Below, piece by piece: positions 1-11,792 of a stretch of DNA of 64,000 nucleotides. The stretch spans positions 171,163-235,162 of the forward strand of contig NSJX01000003.1 in assembly GCA_002286715.1 (NCBI GenBank). Direction: 5' to 3'. Positions within the stretch are counted from its first letter, which is position 1. Every line of letters starts with the position of its first letter. Below the pieces are notes generated by a model that was not told the DNA's origin, made no database searches, and worked only from the letters and a program-made list of their open reading frames with translations. The stretch is from Dentipellis sp. KUC8613 (taxonomy: Eukaryota > Basidiomycota > Agaricomycetes > Russulales > Hericiaceae). Both the position numbers and the translations under genes were made by a program.

Positions 1-211
1 GAGTCATTTCTCCCTTTGACGCGGTGTGCGGTATGCTTATGGGCACGAGTCATATTCTGGCGGTGGTAGATGGAGCAGGCGTCGCCATTCTCGGCGTTAT
101 GTTAGGCATGCCAATAGCTGGTAAATAAAAGTCAGCATGAAGATGACGGATATACCAGCACGGGGAACTCACAATGTCCTTTATTCAAGAAACTTCGATG
201 CAGTATATCGT

Positions 212-790
212 TCATCCGACGAAGCGCATGGTGTCTGCGGTAATATAGTATTTCGCCACCTCGCCTGCTGTCTTCGTAGCGGTGACGTCGGGGGATAGGA
301 TAAATGTTTGTGTGAAGACACGAGGCTGGCCATCGATGGATTTGCTTGGTGTGGACACCGGGTTTGCAGTGGGACCGCCACCATGGACGACAGATCCGGT
401 TACCGTTATGAGAAGTGATGGTGGCTGGCTCCCTGGTACAACCACCGTGTTAGAGGATATTCTCGTGTTGACAGCAGAATAGAAGACGCACCTGGGATGG
501 GATGGCAGTCGTACGAATGTACCTCGTGCTTCGTCTTCGGCATCTTCGAGATGAGTTCGCGCACGGCGTCCGCCCCGCCATACGGATTGCCGTTCCACGT
601 CATGGCAGAGTGGGGGCGATAAAAGTTAGGAAGATCATCGACGCGTGTGGGGGAGTCGTAGGCCGTGTAGTACAGGCGCGTGAAGTGCTCAGCCGCACGC
701 GTCGCGATTTCGATGCTGCAACTTGGTGAGCCTTTGCCGTTCCGGACGAGCAATATGATACACTTACTCCTCCTTGGTGAGCGTCGACAT
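212..790 (-). CDS. NTF2-like mRNA export factor (NXT1/p15 family)
   Basis: A small NTF2-fold protein, in the family that partners the mRNA export receptor (NXF1/Mex67) at the nuclear pore. Three exons join cleanly: 790-768, 715-492 and 432-212, giving 155 residues. The start MSTLTKED sits on a 23-nt first exon whose donor is GTAAGTG. The body begins IEIATRAAEHFTRLYYTAYD, typical of the first NTF2 helices. It continues with a FYRPHSAMTWNGNPYGG segment and, after the second intron, the strands PSLLITVTGSVVHGG and PRVFTQTFILSP, ending YYITADTMRFVG. Length and architecture fit NXT1/p15 better than NTF2 itself, which is about 125 residues. The gene is divergent from the ISC1-like gene, with 162 bp between the start codons. 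Family assignment is strong. Whether it pairs with a Mex67 homologue is inferred from the family. Confidence 0.85.
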
Positions 791-952
791 ATGGAGGGGA
801 TGGTGGCGGGAGGCAAGCGACGCGCAGAGTGGCGAGTCAAAGACGCGTCCGAGTATAACTGCACCGCCACGTAATTATCCCTTACGTAAAAATAGATCGG
901 GGGAACTTGGGTCGCGCTGTTTCGCTGTGCGTTGAAGCCACTGTGGCGCACC
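791..952. promoter_or_regulatory. Shared divergent promoter, NXT-like / ISC1-like genes
   Basis: Only 162 bp separate the two start codons, so both transcription start sites must lie here. I see no clear TATA box. The assignment rests on geometry alone. Confidence 0.5.
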
Positions 953-2596
953 ATGTCCGACGACACTCACATCCGCGTCTTCAGCCTAAACTGCTGGTGA
1001 GCGCGCCCGCTATCTTCAGGTGTGTATGTAACTCAACTCTTCGTCAGGGGTCTGAAGTACGTGTCGAAGGACAGACACGAGCGCATAGCCGCCATATCCA
1101 ATTTCCTGAGCCGCTCGGATTATGATATAGTTGCGCTGCAGGAGCTTTGGGTTTACTCTGACTACGAGACGGTGCGCACGAGCGTGGCGAAACATCTGCC
1201 CTATGCGAAATTCTTCTACAGGTGCGTTGCGCTACTTCCATGATGGGCAGCGTCGGTAATGACGCGACACGGTGCCAGTGGTGCCCTGGGTGCAGGGCTT
1301 GCTATATTCACCAGATTTCCAATCATCGGTGCCATGATCCATTCGTATTCTTTGAATGGTTCACCCTTGGATGTCAAGGCTGGCGACTGGTTTGTAGGCA
1401 AAGCCGCCACTAGCGTGCTTGTCACGCACCCTGTCCTCGGTCAAGTACAGATATTCAATACCCATGTACGTAAGGGTAATGGTTTCTGCAGAAATAAGCT
1501 TGACATGCACCACAGCTGTTTGCAAAGGGTGGTGAAGGAGGCCCCGAGCACCACCGCGCCCACCGCCTCGTCAACGCATGGGAGTTCGCCAAGCAAGTCA
1601 AGCAAGCCGCCGAAATTGGGCGATACATCATTGCTGTACGCGTCTTCGTTCTCCACCGCGACGTCGGTATCGCTGATTACCCCTCAGGCTGGTGACTTCA
1701 ACAGTATACCCACCACACTGCCTATGACTGTCATCCGCGACCATGCCGCCCTGTCGGATGCGTGGGCCTCCACCCACTCATCGCCATCGCTCTCCACCAC
1801 CCCTGGTACCCTCAACTTCACGCCCCACGAAGCGATTGCGACGTTCGGCGTCACCGCAGACTCGCCACTCAACTCTTACTCCGCCGGGAAGCCTCTAGAC
1901 GTCTACGCACGCGCCGCACAGGGCAAGCGCCTCGACTATATCCTCTTTCGAGACCCCTTAGTGCCCCCTTCTTTGGCTGGCACCTTCAAGTCCAACGCGA
2001 TGCCGTCGCTCGTTTGCACCGATTCTCGAGTGCTCCTTACCGAGCCCATCCCAGGTCTGGGAGTCTCCTTCTCTGACCATTTCGGCCTGGAAGCGACCTT
2101 CGCCATCCGGCACCCGGAGTCGCAGCTGGGCACGCTGCCTGCAGAGGTCCCCAGTGCGCCGACTGCCGAGCACGCGGGGCAGAGCATGCCCTCGCTCTCC
2201 ACCGCATCGGAGCCCGCGACGACCGCGACCGCAGCGACGCCGACGCTCTCCGTGGCGCACGCGACGGCGATGCTGCAGGCGCTCACGGGGTGCTACCGGC
2301 ACTCGCACACGCGGCAGCAGCGCGAGCTGCTCGTCTTCGCGCTGTGCGTCGCGCTGCTCGTCGCGCTCGTCGCGGGCACGGCGTGGCTGCCCTCCGCGGC
2401 GTACACGCCGCTCTTCGTGTTCGCGGGCGCGGGCGCGACGTGGCTCGGCACGACGATGCTGTATGTCGGGTTCGTGTATGGCCGCTGGGAGCTCAATGCG
2501 CTCATGAATGTCATCGAGGAGCTGGAGCTGTATCGGCGTGGGCTGGATGGGACGCTGGGCGCGGGCTCGGAGAGCTACTTCGTGCCGAGGGAGTGA
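953..2596 (+). CDS. ISC1: Inositol phosphosphingolipid phospholipase C (ISC1-type neutral sphingomyelinase)
   Basis: Hydrolyses the phospho-head group of inositol phosphosphingolipids to release ceramide. Family members are ER or mitochondrial membrane enzymes. Exons are 953-996, 1048-1221, 1279-1465, 1516-1635 and 1688-2596, giving 477 residues. The endonuclease/exonuclease/phosphatase fold is visible: RVFSLNCWGLKYVSKDR at the N-terminus, the catalytic glutamate in VALQELW (about residue 46), GAGLAIFTRFPI, VQIFNTH, the metal-site segment AAGDFNSIP (about 175) and the terminal catalytic SDHFGLE (about 304). Two adjacent hydrophobic segments follow at about 388-408 and 416-438, as in yeast Isc1 and mammalian nSMase. 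After the catalytic domain comes a Ser/Thr/Ala-rich linker of about 60 residues. All four splice junctions restore family motifs. Codon use in the last exon is very GC-rich. Confidence 0.92.
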
Positions 2597-3491
2597 GGAA
2601 TGGAGGCTGGGGCTCGCTAGATGGACGCTGGTGCTCGTGCATGTGTTATTGTTATTCGCTGCGTGCGTGGGGTAATTGGACTGGGGTATGGACACGCGTC
2701 GTTCGTCGTACGCGTGCTGGCTAGGTCGGCGGTGTGCTGCATGTTGCACGCTGTAAGGTTAACGTTGCAGCTCTAGAACGAAGTGGCATTGACACGCCAC
2801 GAGGCACGCTAGGGTCCATCCATCTATCCTTATTCAAAACCGCCAGCCATCAGAAGGAACAACGAAGGGCAATGCTGCATATAAGAGGTATAGACTGGTA
2901 TTGTATCAGCTTCGCAGCATAAACAGTGCGTCTCATATGATAACTGCACATGTGTATTTGAATTCCACGGGGCAAAACATACAACACCCGTCGTGAGGTA
3001 CGCACTCCGCCACGCCGACACCCTCGAACTAAACGCAATCCGGGCAAGCTCTTAGCTGCCGCACAAAGGAAACGAAACCACAGCCGCGGCCGGTCGCCGC
3101 CGACCCTCGCGGCATCGATGGGAAGCACGCACGTTTCTTTGGCAGACCTAGTGACCCAGGACCAGTGCGTACCAAGGCTGCGACCTGTAGGCTGTAGCCT
3201 TAGGTCCGACTCGAGAGGCACCGCGTGACACAGGGCGGCGAAATCGCCCTCGTTCGAGGGCGCGCACATGACGCGCCGTGTATCGTGTATCCCCTCGAAG
3301 CCGCAGGACGGGGCGTCTACCGGCTGCGAGTATACGCAGGCGGCAGGGGGGCAGGGGTACAGCAATGCACCTTCCGAGCGAACTCGGAGACGCGAATGTA
3401 TGTGAACACCGACCACAGGGGCATTCGAGAACAGGCGAGAGAACGGCTCGACCGAGCGTGTGCTGGCTGCAAGCTTCTGCTGCGGCGTTAA

Positions 3492-3513
3492 GAACAGAAC
3501 AGAACAGAACAGA
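3492..3513. repeat. Short (GAACA)n microsatellite
   Basis: About four tandem copies of a five-base unit, agaac/gaaca, in otherwise non-repetitive intergenic sequence. Confidence 0.8.
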
Positions 3514-6500
3514 ATGCGATAGAACTAGAAACTGAGTAGGTGTGAGAGCGACGAGTGACTGCACGGAGAGAAGAGAACTCAGAACCAAGAAGAGCCCGTG
3601 GGCCCACGCTGGCCTGGAGGTGTGAACGCGGACTGGTGATCGCAGAGCCGCTGCCGCTGCCGACGGGGCCGGTGTGGGCTCAGCCTACCGCCTGCAAGAT
3701 ACAGCTCGAGCGGCGCGCACGGCATGACGTCGGGCGTGCGTCAAGAAGGCTCGATTGACGGCGGTGATGCGGCGAGAGGACCTGAGAAGCGCAGCTGTGA
3801 CACTGACGGGGCATGTGGGCGCCGGCGAACGTCGCCAGTCATGGTATGGCCGGATGGATGGGGTGGCAGACGTGGCGTACTGGGTGGGAATGCTGGGGTC
3901 GGGTGGGACTATGCCCCGTATGGTGAGAGGGTCCTGCGGTTGGGTACTGGTGCTGAGCGCTGGATGCGGAATGTGGAACGTTGGGATCTGCCCGTAGCTA
4001 GAGCGAGTGTGGCAGGGAGGAGTTTTGTGGCGTCGATAAGTATGCAGTGCTGAGGCAACATTCGAGTCATGGATCGACCTTCGTGAGGTGCATATGATAT
4101 GGACTCTGCAGGTGGAGGCGAAGACCAGGTATGGCATGGTGATGCAATGGGTGCTATATGGATATGCTGGTCCATACCTTCCTTCCTCTGCCCAGTGCCA
4201 GGGCACTGAATATTCCGAAACTTCCAGACGCACTATGACGCATTACGATCGCCTTCCACGCAGGCGCCGAGCGCTCCTGCGACACCGGTCGCCATCGGAC
4301 GGAATTCTGGAAGACACGATCTTGAGAAGCGAACAGCCATGAAACCTGGAGGGTGAGTGAGCAAGAGCACATCGGTCACAAGGGGGAAAACGCAGCACAC
4401 GCCTTACAGAATACGTGTAGCCGTTGCTAGTCCCAGCGGGCGTCGCCCCCTCTTAAACTCCCCGGCGGCGAGTGCGAGCGCGCGCGCGCTGCAGCTGACC
4501 GTGCCATGGTGACCTCCCCATGCCATAACGCACGTCATGGCTGCGAGTCACGACGACGCACGCACCCACTCGGCACTGCGAATCAGCCATTACGGCCTGC
4601 GTAAGATCTGTGGTCAGATTCGATTGACAGCGAACGCGCGAACTGGAACACGAAGCCAAGGCTAGGACGGGCGGGGAAGTACTAGTCGCATGCCCCATTC
4701 GCGGATGCCCACATCCCATCCCCAACTGCACGTCGCATTCCGTCATCGTCCCACCGTCGCACACGCGCCACGAGGCACAGAGTTCGCGCCCGTCACAGAC
4801 AAAGCACCGAATCAGTCGCAGGGCTCGGACGGCGCGAAGCACGCAACGCCAGCCTGCGTTCGGTGCTGCCGTCGGAATTCTGATGGACAGGCCGAGTCGA
4901 GCCTGCGTCTCCCAGGTGCGCGTCCGGGCTGTCCAGTAAAGTACTCACCTCCCCAGCCCAGGGACAGAACCGGCTACATACCGCTGCCTTCTGAATTCCG
5001 AGTCTCCTTTGACACTGACACGATGTCGATCGGGGTGCTGACGTGCGGGGTGGGCGCTGCGTGGCGAAGCGAGTAGATGCCCAGTAATGTTTTGCTCTGG
5101 GTGTGGCAGGCGAGTATGCATATGCGGATGCTGGTGTAGGAAAATGCAGGTGGGCGCGCTCGAGGATTGGCACCGGCCACGCTAGCGGCGAATGGCAAGG
5201 CACCGAGAGCTCGATCGTTCGCGTGGGATCGTTCCACGTTTCTCGGGCGCGTCGCACGCCAAGCGGAGCCGGCTCGCACAGTGCGAGCGATGGAGCGTCG
5301 AGGTGGACACACACAGTATGGACGAGGACAAGTGCGTCTACACGCAGACTATTCCTCAACGTGCCCTCTGCCCATGCAGCCAAGCAAAAATTGAAACTCC
5401 TCCCAGGCTGCACGCGTACGCTGCAGGCCCGGAATCTCCATTGCCCAAGCTTCTCCATCTCATCTCATCGATGTCGACGTCGACCCTTTCAAGCTGCGAT
5501 AGGCCCTGATACCGCCACCCATCTTCGAGCGCATACAGTCCGCACCCTGAGCGTGGGGCGCGAAGCCTCCGATTCCAGAATCGCATTGACGACCGCGGTC
5601 AGATCTTCTTTCTCCTTGGAGCCCTCCTGCTTCAGCTGGAGCCATTTAATTTCGCGACACGGCCCGGCGATCAAACTTCTCAATATTAATCCCAGTGCCG
5701 CGATTGTTTACTTGCTATTGGCACCGTGCCCCTGGCCAGCAGTGAGCACCGAGCCAGGTGTGCCGACGCAGCTCGGAGTTGGCGATAGCTATGGAGTCGG
5801 TATATCCGAGGCGGCAATGGCGGGTCTGCTGCTCGCGGGTCGATGTGGTCGGCGTGTTCTCAGCTGCGTCGAACTCGAGGTCAATTGGTCTTCTGGAATC
5901 CCCACCTGGGTGAAATGTTGAGATCGCAATTTGATGTCGTATTATTCTGACGCAAATTACAGGCCAAGAAGCATGCATGCACATCTATCACAACCCCCGC
6001 GTTTCTGATGCAACACCCACCCGCACTGATGAGATTTCCCAGCTTCCTTTTCGCGTTTTGCAAACACCTCACCTTCCTTATAACAGAACGACTATCTTCT
6101 GTTAAGGTCTGTAAAGGAGACTACTCACCTTCGGCTCTACCCTGGCCAGCACTTCTGAGTTATATCTGCGACCCCGTCTGAAATTCACCGTGGTCCCGTG
6201 AGCACGCTAGCCGCATCGCCCAATTTACATATCGACCCGTTGACCCCAGGCATGACATATGTTCATGTACTCGTGCATGCAGTTAGAAGTTAGTACTTGG
6301 GTAGTACTAAGTCCGTGGCGCCTGCCGCGTTGGACGAGACGATCCTCGGGGGTGCTCGAGCTGAGGCGGCAAATTACACCTGCCCTTGTTCTCATCCGGA
6401 TCCGCATGGCGAGCAGCAGGACGCAACAGCGGCCGTGGAGCGGCTGCGTGTGTCCCTGGCGGGAGCAGTCCCGTGGTACAAAAGAATCGCAACAGGGATA

Positions 6501-6661
6501 GGAGCAGGGATAAGGTCGCGCGTCTAAATTTGAACCCGGGGCCGTCTCTATCTCGAGCGCAAGGCCTCGCTGCGGCATGGCGACGGCGGCATCTATCCAT
6601 ATCCGACACTGCGCCCGCCCGCGCACGCACGCAGACGAGAATAAGTACTTACCGGTACCCT

Positions 6662-6674
6662 CGCGCGCGCGCGC
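6662..6674. repeat. CG dinucleotide run
   Basis: Six consecutive CG steps, capable of Z-form DNA. It has no gene context. Confidence 0.8.
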
Positions 6675-9489
6675 GCACCGCCGTCCTGGGTCTTGGGGTG
6701 TTTATGAGCTGCGACAGAGACGTGTTCCATGGAACGTGTTGCAATAAATGGCCGTCCAAGAATAAGGTCGAGCGTCTGTAAGTGTAAGTGTGCAAGGTCT
6801 ATCAGTGCTCGGGACTAGTAGCGAAAAGCCCCACTGTTCATTCATATTCGGCGTCAACAGTGAACAACGTCCACATCGACATCGACGTGCCTGCGTACGT
6901 GCTTATCTTCGGAGAGAAGCCTGAGCGCTGTGGAGCGCTGCGTCGGTGTGACTCGTATTCATAATTATAACAAGCACCGTCGTTCTGTTCTATTCTGCTC
7001 TGCTCTGTCACCGAGAGAAGATCATTAATATTGCGATTACGACTCAAAGGGCTTCGGTATGTTCGCGCGAAGGACTCGGCCGACGAGGATGCAAGTGTGA
7101 CTGCAACTAGAAATGAAGACGTGATGCCACGGTATGTGCGTGTGTAAATTAACTGCGCGTATATGGGCATAGACATACATACAAGCATGATGCCAATGTT
7201 GCGATCCTCCCATACGTAGCCAGCGAATCGAATGCTCTAGAAAAGATCTCCATATGTGCATGGAGAAATGAAACCGTCCCTGACCTGCGAGCGACGCTTG
7301 CACGCACGAAGGCGTACCATGCATGCGTGCTCGCGCGCACCATACCGCGAAGCCATCAGAATCCAGAATCCTACCTGTCGAACACATCCCACGAAGCGCA
7401 CGCATGCGTCATAGCATGATGCTCTGTATCCGCATCTCACGCCGTGGAGCGCAGCCGTGGAGCATCGAAGCGCGCGTCGAGTCTGCACTGGCAGATCCCC
7501 CGCCGTGCTTCGTGCTTCGTGCTTCGCGATGGGTGGTTTGCGATCCCAGAAGGAAGCGCCGCATGATGGGATGGACTGGCCAAGAGGAGAAACGGCCGCA
7601 GGTGGGAGTTGCGGCGAGATGATGCAGACCGGCGGGGCAGGACGACGCTCGGTGCATCCCCAAGAGGACGAACACGTACAAAAACGGCGGGCACATGCCA
7701 CGTTTGCCTGGAAGGAAGGCGTCGCTCGCGTCCAGCTATGACGCGCTGCGCGGTCAGGTGGCCCCGCGCGCGCGTCATTGTTGTCTGCCTCGCTTCGTCG
7801 TTGACGACGTCGTCGAAATTCGGGAAGAACGCAAGTTGGTTGCTGATGGAAGTAAAAAGCACCGAAGACCCCTGCCGTGTCATTGTTCGTGCTGGTCTGC
7901 ATGGCTCGCAAGATGTGATTCGTCGACGCCCGACGTCGATGACGGTGCGCGTCGAGCGATGACGTCGGTGTGAGGATGTTGTGATGGTGGCGGGCGCGGT
8001 GGGATTTTTTCCTGGGGAGGGGATGGTCGGCCGTCGAGGGACGTTTTTGTTCATACGTACATTGTCGCAAAGTCAGCGGACGACGGCGGATTGCGCGAGA
8101 TGGGCATGGTGGTTGTGATCTGTGGAGTGATGGACGAATTACACGCAAGGCGGCGCGATAGGGAGTGGCTTGACAAGGGGGAGAAATGCATACAACAAAA
8201 GAGCGAAATAATATAAGAAGCACGCACCGTGCTTCTGAAACTCAGCGGGCGGGAGCGCCCGCAGCTGAGCACAAAGCAAGAACGGGGGGCCGCTGCGTTT
8301 ATATTGCGAACGCAGGCTCTCCTCGCGTCCAGGGACGCCATGCACCCCAGAACACGAATGAAGCAGTATATGTACCTGCGTGCGTGGACGATCAGCAAAC
8401 TGTCGAAGACAAGAAGCATGCCGAGGGCTAGAACGGGGCACAGAAGAGGCGAACAATGGAAAGACAGATGCGTGCGAGGCTATTTCCCAGCGGCGAGATG
8501 GCAGACGCCAAGGGCGCCGCTCGGGAACCGGCTAGGTGCGTAGCGTGGGCGTAAATGGTTGGGCGCACACACGGTACGGGGCTCGGGCAGATGAGCCTAT
8601 CTGTGGACGGTCGAGCCAGTGAGCGCGGCTGGTCAGCGGTAAGAGTACAGTCATAGAGGCGCTGACAGCTGTGGGCGCAGTTGGCTGCCGGGTCGCGTAG
8701 TATTTATTGCGTGGTCGGCGCGGAAGTACATGGGACGCGATAGAGATAACGCAGGAGCGAGGGGCGATCGAGGCGAGATTTGAGGATAAGGTTGCGGAGG
8801 GTTGCGGGGATTACTTGTGCGACGGATGGGTGATCTCCGTCGGGTCGGTATTCGGATGGGCGGATAAAGAAGACTGGGGAGGGTCGCGGGGGCTGTAGAA
8901 GGTGATGGCGAGTCTATCGTGAGCGGGGTAGCGATACCAAGTATAGAGCGCTGCAAGGTGTGTTCCTGCCCACAGAGCGGGGAAACATAGTGGCAAGAGG
9001 CTCGGCTCGTTGTGTGATGAGGCAGAGCGCATGAGCCAAGGCGCGGCTGGGCACTATTGCATACCGACAAGAATGCAGGTCGTCCCCTGTTCCACCTTCA
9101 GGCACTGGGCTGCACCGGGGCTCTGGCGCGGATCGAAGGCCGATCTAGCGCAGCCTGAGGCCCGGCTTGGAGGACCGAAGACTGAGCTGGACGATGCGGC
9201 GCGGGCGTCGACAGGAGACGACGCGAGTGAGGATGGGAAGAGGATTGCGGCACGCTGGAGGACGTGCGGCGGGGGACAACCAGATGGAGGAGTTGGCCGG
9301 GAGATCGGAGATCGGGCCTGGGAAGGTGGAGTGTATGGAAAAGGCAAAACGTAATGGAAGGCGGGCACGGCCTCTGTGGAGCGCAGGCGAGATCTAGGTC
9401 GAGGCGCGCCCATCCGCACGCCCGGCGATACCGACTGCACGCCGTGAGTGGCTGGGAGAGCGGGCGGGCGGACTGGGCGGGTGGTGGAC

Positions 9490-9516
9490 GGGAGGGCTGG
9501 GGCGGGGCGGGGCGGG
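9490..9516 (+). other. G-quadruplex-forming tract upstream of the GAC1-like gene
   Basis: Six G-runs of three or four bases are separated by loops of one or two bases, about 185 bp before the next start codon and inside a longer purine-rich stretch (9480-9610). The pattern meets the usual intramolecular G4 rule. Function as a promoter or 5'-UTR element is inference. Confidence 0.6.
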
Positions 9517-9701
9517 ACGGAGAGAGGGGTGGCGGAGGGGAGGAAGGATGAACGGAGGAGAGGGCCGAGGAGAAGAGAAGAGAGGAGAGGAGAGCACGGC
9601 GGACGGGGGACGGTTGACGTCAGGGAGATGATGGAGAACAACTTGGTGCTTGGTACTTATCTCGAGCTTTCAACGGACACACGCAGCGCTCGTTTGCCTC
9701 G

Positions 9702-11792
9702 ATGCCCTACGTCCTCCATCCCCGCGTGGCCTCCACGCCCGCCTTCTCAGACGAACACGGCCCCGGCGCGCACTCTCCCCTCCATGGCATCCCTCGTCGC
9801 CGCTCCCCCGCGAAAAAATCTCTCTTTCACATCGCCGCCGACGAACCGTCCCCGCCACCCTCCCCGCCGCCGACCATCCAAACCACCCCTCCTACCGCGG
9901 TGCCCTTCCCCTCCTCCGACCCATTGTCGCCTGGCCCCGACTCCACAGACCAGCTGCGCCCCCCGCTCCCGCGAACGCTATCCAATTCATCCATCATCCT
10001 CGCCAACGGCCGCCCTCTCAAGTCTTCGCTGAAAACTTCCTCCTCCTCCGTGTCCATCGCAGAAACAGAGTCACCACCTCCCGACACGCCCCAGCCATTC
10101 CATGCCCGCTCCCAGTCCATGCCAGCTACGCCCTCCTTTGGGCCCAAGAACGTGCACTTCAAGGAAAAGGATGAAGGCCTCGAAACAATTCGCGTCTTCA
10201 AGCGCACCGGTCGTCCCGTCGCCGTGTCCACCCCCACTCCCCCAGCTGACGACACTGAGACAGAGACAGAGCAGGAACACTTCCCATTCCCCCTCATGTC
10301 TCCGTCCGGCTCTACCGCCGCCCCGCTCATGGAGATCGACCCCTCCTCCGAACGCTCGTCCCCAATCCCCTCTCCCCACGCGAACCACGACGACAATCTC
10401 CACCTCGAATCTCTCACTCTCCCACCATCACGCCCACCCGTTCTCCGCGGTACCATTCTCGTCCGCAACTTTGCCTTTGAGAAGCAAGTCGGCGTTCGCT
10501 TCACCCTCGACGACTGGACCACCGTATCCGAGGTCCTCGCTACTTATGCTGGCGGCGTTTCCAACCACGAGGCCCTCGCTGGTCTCGCGCCCGCCCGTGA
10601 CATGACCATTGGCGACCTCCTCGGTGTCCTCTCCGCCCGCCCCGGTACCGCAGCCGCCGATCCTTGGGACCGCTTCGCGTTCACCATCCGCCTCGAGGAC
10701 TACGAGCCTCGTCTTGCGGAGCGGACCCTCTGGCTCGTCGCACGCTACACGGCGCCAGGGCGCGGCGAGTGGTGGGACAATAACGGCGGCGCCAACTACA
10801 AGGTCGGCTTCCGTCCTCGTGGTGGGGTGGCTCCCACCGCGCCTGCCCCCAAGCAGAACAGCAGACGCCGCAGCGCCAGCGCTTCCGTATCTCCGAGCTC
10901 TGCGCCCTTCCTCATGAGCGCTGCCCCCAGCCCGTCCACGCTCCCCCGTCTTTCCCGCTTCGCGGTTCCCAAGCCCTCGCTTCACCTCCACGCCGCCCTC
11001 GCGTCAGCACCCGCGCCCTCTGAACGACCGCCGACCCCGCCGACACCGTCATCCCCGCCGACCCCGCCGTCGCCGTCCGCGCGTCTGCATCTGCGGCACT
11101 ACGCGGCCCCTGCGCGCGCGGTGCAGGTTGTGCCCCCTCCGCCGTCCGAAGACAACCGCGCGTCGCCCGGTCCCGGCACAGTACTCATCGGCGGACACCC
11201 CGCGACGGATGTTGGTGAAGAGGTGCGTAGCCCGCGTACGGAACACGGCAGCCTTTGGTGGGCCATCTCTGGGCTGGGCATACACCCGCACGAGTCGCAT
11301 CCTCAGAAGGACGCGAAGAAGGAGAAGGTGGGGGAGAAGAAGGCTGAGGTCGTCGAGGACGAGGGATTCGGGAGCGGTGGGAGCGAAGACACCGTGGACG
11401 CGCACGACGCCAAGCAGGCGCACTCATTGGCGGACAAAGACGCGCCCGCGCCCGCACCCGAGCACGAGCACGAAGGCCATACACCCCCGCATCCACTCCC
11501 GTCGCCGTCGATCTTTGACCACGAAGCGCCGCCGTCTATCAGCAGTGCGCTTGCTCATCTTTCGTCGCGACTGCACGCGCACGCGGGCTCTCCCCCGCCA
11601 GGGTCCGGGCCCGGCTCACCGCCTGTGCGCCCCAGCGACAGCTCGTATGCGGCGCTATTGCGCGAGTGGTGCTTCGCGCAGGGCCCGAGTACATCGCGTC
11701 CGGGCGCGCCGAGCACGGACGTTGGGGTCGGGATGGGCATGAGCGCGGGGCTGGGGATGGAGAAGGTCGGCCCGTGGGTCGGAGGGATCTGA
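9702..11792 (+). CDS. Glycogen-targeting protein phosphatase 1 regulatory subunit (CBM21)
   Basis: Targets PP1 to glycogen particles, as Gac1/Pig2 do in yeast, so that glycogen synthase is activated. It is a single uninterrupted frame of 696 residues. A PP1-docking RVxF-type motif, KNVHFKEK, lies near residue 148. It is followed by a CBM21 domain at about 248-370, beginning GTILVRNFAFEKQVGVRFT and including the hallmark segments FTIRLEDYE, EWWDNNGGANYKVGF and a late ARYTAPG strand. The N-terminal 130 residues and the whole C-terminal half (about 375-696) are Pro/Ser/Ala/Glu-rich and look disordered. The first Met at 9702 sits directly upstream of a conserved-looking HPRVASTPAF start, and no better start is seen. 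A strong G4 tract precedes it. Domain identity is secure. Which paralogue (Gac1, Pig1 or Pig2) it matches is not resolvable. Confidence 0.88.
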   Translation: MPYVLHPRVASTPAFSDEHGPGAHSPLHGIPRRRSPAKKSLFHIAADEPSPPPSPPPTIQTTPPTAVPFPSSDPLSPGPDSTDQLRPPLPRTLSNSSIILANGRPLKSSLKTSSSSVSIAETESPPPDTPQPFHARSQSMPATPSFGPKNVHFKEKDEGLETIRVFKRTGRPVAVSTPTPPADDTETETEQEHFPFPLMSPSGSTAAPLMEIDPSSERSSPIPSPHANHDDNLHLESLTLPPSRPPVLRGTILVRNFAFEKQVGVRFTLDDWTTVSEVLATYAGGVSNHEALAGLAPARDMTIGDLLGVLSARPGTAAADPWDRFAFTIRLEDYEPRLAERTLWLVARYTAPGRGEWWDNNGGANYKVGFRPRGGVAPTAPAPKQNSRRRSASASVSPSSAPFLMSAAPSPSTLPRLSRFAVPKPSLHLHAALASAPAPSERPPTPPTPSSPPTPPSPSARLHLRHYAAPARAVQVVPPPPSEDNRASPGPGTVLIGGHPATDVGEEVRSPRTEHGSLWWAISGLGIHPHESHPQKDAKKEKVGEKKAEVVEDEGFGSGGSEDTVDAHDAKQAHSLADKDAPAPAPEHEHEGHTPPHPLPSPSIFDHEAPPSISSALAHLSSRLHAHAGSPPPGSGPGSPPVRPSDSSYAALLREWCFAQGPSTSRPGAPSTDVGVGMGMSAGLGMEKVGPWVGGI

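Larger units (their letters stand above)
2597..9701. other. Seven-kilobase gene-poor stretch
   Basis: No reading frame on either strand shows a recognisable domain, consistent codon pattern or joinable exons. The longest open frames (7237-8223 minus, 328 codons; 5103-5921 plus, 272 codons) read as Arg/Ser/Cys-rich low-information peptides, as expected from chance ORFs in GC-rich DNA. It contains a short GAACA array (3492-3513), a CG dinucleotide run (6662-6674) and a purine/G-rich tract just before the next gene (9480-9610). I saw no tRNA B-box, terminal inverted repeats or transposase fragments. It may hold long UTRs, noncoding RNA or decayed elements, but the sequence does not decide. Confidence 0.5.

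Noticed and set aside
5103..5921. 272-codon plus frame, and a minus fragment (5489-5683) reading REIKWLQLKQEGSKEKEDLT.
   Set aside because: The plus frame is compositionally random. The minus fragment looks protein-like for about 30 residues but has no flanking exon or homology I recognise.
7237..8223. 328-codon minus frame in the gene-poor region.
   Set aside because: Arg/Cys/Ser/His-rich with no domain, hydrophobic core pattern or usable neighbouring exon. Expected by chance at this G+C.
9448..10174. Plus frames overlapping the start of the GAC1-like gene.
   Set aside because: Other-frame shadows. The 696-codon frame alone contains the RVxF and CBM21 motifs.
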